Source: Nomia melanderi
Taxonomy: Eukaryota; Arthropoda; Insecta; Hymenoptera; Halictidae
Length of the DNA: 64,000 bases
NCBI RefSeq assembly: GCF_051020985.1
Contig: NC_134999.1
Span: 13,149,660 to 13,213,659, forward strand
Reading direction: 5' to 3'
The notes beneath the pieces were generated by a model. It worked only from the letters and a program-made list of their open reading frames with translations, was not told the origin of the DNA and did not search any database. Positions 58,699 through 64,000 of the stretch are shown in pieces; positions within the stretch are counted from its first letter, which is position 1, and every line of letters begins with the position of its first letter. The position numbers were made by a program, and so were the translations under genes.

Positions 58699-58949
58699 TT
58701 AACACGTTACATACTGGCAACGAGAAATCTCGTTTTTATATGAAGACACTTAGCTATGTAATTTTATTAATTACTATAGTATTTAAAGGAATATTAAACT
58801 TGATTCGAACTGATTATCTATATAAAATATATTACGTAACAATATGATATCTGATTTTTTCTATATATAGTGGTATAAGTTGATTTCACTGAAAATAGTC
58901 ATTCGCACAATTTCGCTTTCAAAAAATCAGCTGGCACGCAATATGTTAA
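58699..58949 (+). mobile_element. TTAA element (TTAACACGTTACATACTGGC)
   Basis: The ends are TTAACACGTTACATACTGGC and AGCTGGCACGCAATATGTTA(A). The hairpin-capable CGAGAAATCTCG lies just inside the left end. The right TTAA is shared with the next element. Confidence 0.75.
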
Positions 58950-59136
58950 TAGGCTGACTGCCGCTCAATCTTATCGGAGTTTTGTTTGATGTTAACAAAA
59001 TAATGAATTGTTCTGATAACTATGTAAAGGTGTTGAGTACTCCACTGCTGTATTATTTTTAACAGAACATATTCGGAAAGATAATGTTGGCACCTCAGCT
59101 AACGACTAAAAATATCACTGGCAGTCAAGATGTTAA
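58946..59136 (+). mobile_element. TTAA element, middle of the shared-end chain
   Basis: From TTAATAGGCTGACTGCCGC to CACTGGCAGTCAAGATGTTAA (last 20: ACTGGCAGTCAAGATGTTAA), with GACTGCC/GGCAGTC as inverted core. Both TTAA boundaries are common to its neighbours. Confidence 0.72.
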
Positions 59137-59339
59137 CACCAAACTATCGAGCAATTGGAGTGACTTAATTCTGTTATTATAAAAATTAAAAAAATATATT
59201 TCCTGAGATTTGATGGGTCTGTACAAATATACAAATTTATTTTGCAATTTTTCGCAAAAACCTTGTTATAATTTAAATATTTGCTAATTAAAAATTCTGA
59301 AATGGGTCAACTTGATTCGTCTGGTAGTGTTAGTGTTAA
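59133..59339 (+). mobile_element. TTAA element, family C, end of the chain
   Basis: A 207-bp unit with ends TTAACACCAAACTATCGAGC and CTGGTAGTGTTAGTGTTAA, and subterminal AATGGGTCAACTTGATTCG. Confidence 0.85.
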
Positions 59340-62300
59340 AAACAGTTTTCTGGAGTTAAGAGAAATTATCACTTTCGTCGTTGCTGATCAGTTTTTGTAA
59401 TTCCACGGATCTTGATTTGGGATAGTTTTTGGGTCTTAGTTCGAAACTAATGCAAGTTTGAATTTTTGCATATCTTTGGCTTTTATTACTAAATAGTATG
59501 GTGAGCTAGTTTCTTGTTACTAATTAATAATGGGAATTCGTGATATTGCACTCAGTCATTGCGTTTTTGAGTTAGATATTGTATTACGTATCTGCTGTGT
59601 AATTCATCTTGAATGGATTACGGATCCAGGCATTAAATATAATATCTGTGCATTAAGAAAAATCTTAATCTTTTGTACATATTAATATTTATGTATAATA
59701 TATTTCTAAAAGGCGACAGAAAATTTCAAAATTCTATGAAGTTTATTTTTCTACTAAGATTCGTTCAAAGTGCGTCGATATCTTTTAATCAATCTAACAT
59801 TCTTTTAAATTAATGGTGAAGGAAAGGGTTAGAAGGAATAATTGAGAGCATATTTCACTTTTATTCAGCTGAAGGAAATCTTTGAGAGAAAACATTCAAT
59901 AAACCCTGTTGCACGTTTATCACTGTAGATTACTCGAAGCAATGTAATTTTGTAGAGATGTCCGCAATCTAATAGCGAGCTAACGTCTTTACTGCGACAC
60001 AATTAGAAATAGCGATCTGATATTGGTAAGCGGAAGTACCACGCTAAATGATTTAAAAGATCCAATTTCGTTAACACATTTAAATTGTCCATTTGAAAAG
60101 ATCATCAATATACTTGGGAACTTATAAGATCATCATGTAATATTAAATTATTAACCGTTTAAATACAATGTATTTTAAAAGGTAAAATTAACTTTCACCT
60201 TCAACCTATTCCTGTTGTCATAAACATTCTTACAATACTTACGCTACACGCCTCGCATGTAAATGCTTCGCATAAATTTCCAGATAATATCATATTGAAT
60301 ATTCTTTTTAACCAACCAAGAAATCAAAAAGCATTGCTGTAATTTATATAACAAATTGTACAAAATGATTGTTATCAATACTTGAAAAATCTATCATTTA
60401 AAAGGATTGGAATGTATAAATTATTTTTCAAGCAGAAACGTATAAACTAATTTTCAAGCAGAATAGTTTATTAAATTATATTCACGAAATATTTAATTTT
60501 ATAGTGTCTTAATGAACGAAATATTTTCCTCGGAAGTGTTCTTTTAATAATCTTACCAAACAAATTTTCTGAGTGTTTCGTGCTTTCTAATTTTCATATC
60601 TAACGAAACGCTACTTAATTCCCCTATATTACAGTTCCGTGAATCGTAGCTAATGGCGTTGACTGCTTTATCTCCATTATGGAGATTAGCATAATTATCA
60701 GCATGGCAGGCTATTCGTGCGTTACGTTTGGTGTAAACCTGATTGACGAAGAACGTCAATCAACCGTCTCCCTCGCATCCCAATTTCAGCCTTGCCCGAT
60801 GGTCAGAATAATTATTTTATATTGCCGATCCCATCCAAGTTGTGCAACAGCAGATAAATATTACAATTATTCACATATTGACGCGAAAGAAGCAAGAAAA
60901 TCTGTGTAAAATCCATTGTGTAACCATTTTGTATGTATAATAAATCATATAATTGTTAGATATCGTATTGTATATTTGTACAATTATTGTACTGTTTATA
61001 AGAAAAATAAATAATAAATAGGTTGAAGTTATTACTCGCACTCGTTACGAGTTACAACATTTTGACGCGTACATCGAAATGAATGATTTAATCAGAAATT
61101 TTAATATTAGCAATATTTAAAATTCTATTGTTCCTTTATTCGCTGGCTGACTCGCAGCTGTTCATTTTGCATTCATCTAATTGATCATTGACCATGAATA
61201 ACAAGCTGTCGCGTAATTATATAGACGAAACATTTACTGCCATTTCGATTCAGATATGAACTTTTGATATAAACCTGGAAAATTCATTGTTCTGTTTATT
61301 GGATTTGAAATCTTCGCTTCATAGGAATTTTTACAAAATATCATTTTTAAATATTCAAATAAAATCATTATTATAGTGATACATATTTGTGTAAAATTCC
61401 CTTTAAATATCTACGGCTGAGGGAATCTGACACATTTACACCTGCATTAATATTAATTTAATTAAGGGGTACGGCAAAAATCGATATTATTTGAGTATTA
61501 TTACTTGTGGACGTATGTATGTAATATATGGAACCCCACAGGATTATTATGCGGTTATTAGCAGTTGATAATGGAAGTAACTGTAATCCTATTGAAGTTA
61601 CGCTGACAAAAGCTTACTCTACATAGAAAATAATATCGCTATATTCCTGTCTTAATTAATACTATATACGTGAATTATGATTTTTATGAGACTAATTTTG
61701 GTTAGCTTCAATGATGTGATCTACGATAAATTATTCAATTGATTTGTGATAACATTGAGTTAATAATTTAATATAAAAACAGATGATCAGTATAATTTGT
61801 AACGTTTCATTATTGCAAATCTGTAGTGAATAATTGCTTTATAAAAAATATTTCAAATTTACAGAATACATATGCAGAAAAATTAATAATGTAACTTAAT
61901 TAAAAGAAATACTATAATTAGTTCAACTAGATTTACAAAAACGATTATTATGCAAAAGATTTCGACGCTTTGTCAAAGATTTTACTTTAACGTTTTCTTC
62001 AAAGATAACACGTAGTTAGGTTAAATGGGTTCCAACGAAAAAAAAGTTATAAATGGAATACAGAACCAGCAAACAATACATGAAATAATTGGTGGCTAAA
62101 AATATAGTCCAAATAAACTTACTATCGACTACATCCGCTTACTGACATTCGACGGAAAAATGCTGTTAAGTATTCGAAGTTATAAATATTTCTCTGAAGT
62201 ACTTCAAGAAGGGTCATACGTTATCTAAATGACTAATGCAACCAGTCATTGGTCTTCAAACATAGCTCCTTTGAAGTGACTCTTTGTTTGAATTACGTTT

Positions 62301-64000
62301 GAAGCTGTGTTTTGAAGGGTTGATTTGATGTCTTTACGTTTACGATGACGACTTGCTTTTCGTTATGGTAATCCCAACCTCGAAATTAGCCTATGTTCCC
62401 ATCAGTACTAATTATGGATATCTGAAATGAATTTCAGCGAAAAAATAATATTCTTCAAATTACTTTCAATGAATATTCTGTACAAATCAATTAATTTTGT
62501 TAACTACCATTCGTATTTGAGAAGTATCATAATATCTGAAACTTATTTTATTATATTAATTCCTCTGTATCTAAAAAATTTAAAGTAATTGTAATATTAT
62601 ATATACTTCTACTTATAAATCTACATTTGCTTTTCATTTCCTATATTTTATGCTATAATGAGCAGAGGAAAATATTTAAAATATTCTTATACACCGTTTA
62701 TAAAATTACTAAATGTTTGCACATATACACAGTAGAAGTTCCGTTATTATTCACAAAACTATGTGGCGGAAAGGAATTAAAATGAACACGGTGCACGGAA
62801 GTTCTGTAGAATTTATTCCATAATTGTTTTTGCATAATTATACTATATTATTATACCTTGCTTTTAGTTTGTTCCGTTATTTTTCTGTTGCCCGGTATTT
62901 TTACATGTTCCTCCTGTTTTTTCTGTCCGTTCAAACTTTACGGATTTATTCAGGAGTCATTACACAGAATGAAAAAGAATAAAACTCTTTTATGTCAAAC
63001 GCGATCTTTAAAAAATGCACGACACAATTCCACGTGCTTCGGTTTTTTGTTACACATATTTTGCACCGTTTACTGAGCTTTCGCGTCGATCGACAGATCC
63101 TCGCAGAATGTCGATTCACGAACGTGGCGTTGAATACATTTCAAAGGATAATCAAAAAGGATTGAATGTTAAATTACGGATTCCACGCGGCTAATTATGT
63201 TTTATCCTTTCCTTGAATTCTCCTTAAAATGTGTAGTAATATTTTTAGAATATGCAATTTCAAATATTGAAGTGCCTTTCATATTTGAAAAATATAGAAA
63301 TATTAAAATGAAAACTCATTTTTTAATAAATATATCGTGTACCATTGTTACTGCGGTATTACGATTAAAAAAGATTATCAAATGGTATACTTTTGTAATT
63401 TCCATATATCGAGCTGAGAGATTGATAAAAATTAATAAAATCTTTTAAATAATTCTCCTTCCCAGTGTATAAGTATTCCTGTATAATAAAATATTGAATA
63501 TAAAATAAATTCATTTATAGTACAAACAGCAAGAAGGTTAGAGAAACGAGGGCAATTTATAATTTATATAGGTTTAATTCCATTAAGGGGGTGGTTTTAG
63601 CCCTATCGACATTCATCTACTTAATTGTTCGTCTACCTAAAGTATAAAGTGTCTACAACCGTCACGTATTCTCGATTTCTTATTAATTAATCTCAAGCTT
63701 CATTCGACATTATTTTATACATTTATAATTTATAAAGACCGACTTCCGTTTACGTATAAAAGACGATTGAAGATGAACAATGTAAATTCATATTCATGGT
63801 AAATTTATAAAATTAAAATTAAACACTCGTATTAATAATTAATAATGAATAGTACAATGTCATTAATAATATTAATTTCTAACATGAATATAAATTACAA
63901 ATTAATATTGGTACAACTATTATAGCGTTATTAACGATATTAATCATCATTAACCATTGATATTAATCAAGTGAACGAATCTTGGCGGAAGCGTTCGATA
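59340..64000. other. AT-rich DNA to the right edge, nothing recognised
   Basis: No exon, RNA gene or TTAA element with paired ends was found in 4.6 kb. Open frames of up to 83 codons (60679-60909, 62858-63076, 63197-63448) lack recognised motifs. Confidence 0.55.

Overview
The window looks like AT-rich insect nuclear DNA, probably hymenopteran and perhaps a bee. The evidence is an intron-split CYP4-type cytochrome P450, GT/AG splice sites, long AT-rich deserts broken by short GC-rich islands, and many short TTAA-bounded transposon derivatives. The species cannot be fixed from the sequence alone. No rRNA, tRNA or CRISPR array was seen.

Left end (1-7222): six exons of a plus-strand CYP4 gene (347-529, 5274-5343, 5727-5853, 5955-6188, 6437-6599, 6870-7222) join in frame and carry the K-helix ExxR, I-helix AGHDTT, PERF and heme-cysteine motifs. 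The N-terminal exons lie off the left edge. The 4.7 kb intron after the first visible exon holds a perfect-length 36-bp minisatellite, a hAT-like miniature element with an 8-bp target duplication, a TTAA element, and a probable nested two-exon gene on the minus strand (4781 down to 3198) that resembles the THEG-repeat sperm proteins.

7.2-64 kb: no intact protein-coding gene could be supported. This is a gene desert or a very long intron or upstream region. It is dominated by (i) about ten families of 150-480 bp TTAA-bounded inverted-repeat elements of piggyBac-MITE type, often inserted into each other in nests of up to five elements (24238-25312; also 21018-22132, 11720-12202, 7457-8050 and 58382-59339); (ii) tandem and segmental duplications (14.1-14.7, 15.4-15.9, 18.3, 20.35-20.59, 29.4-33.1, 30.6-31.5, 34.1, 41.5-41.8, 48.8-49.1 and 56.8-57.4 kb); (iii) a decayed mariner transposase fragment near 44.9 kb; and (iv) GC-rich islands that could be regulatory or 5' exon DNA. 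One island, at 20.6-21.0 kb, has a good TATA box.

The TTAA nests are the most informative content. Empty and filled sites can be compared inside the window, which gives relative insertion ages without any outside data. The families share TTAA targets, a CCC or CAC start, and short perfect palindromes near the ends, yet no transposase for them lies in the window.
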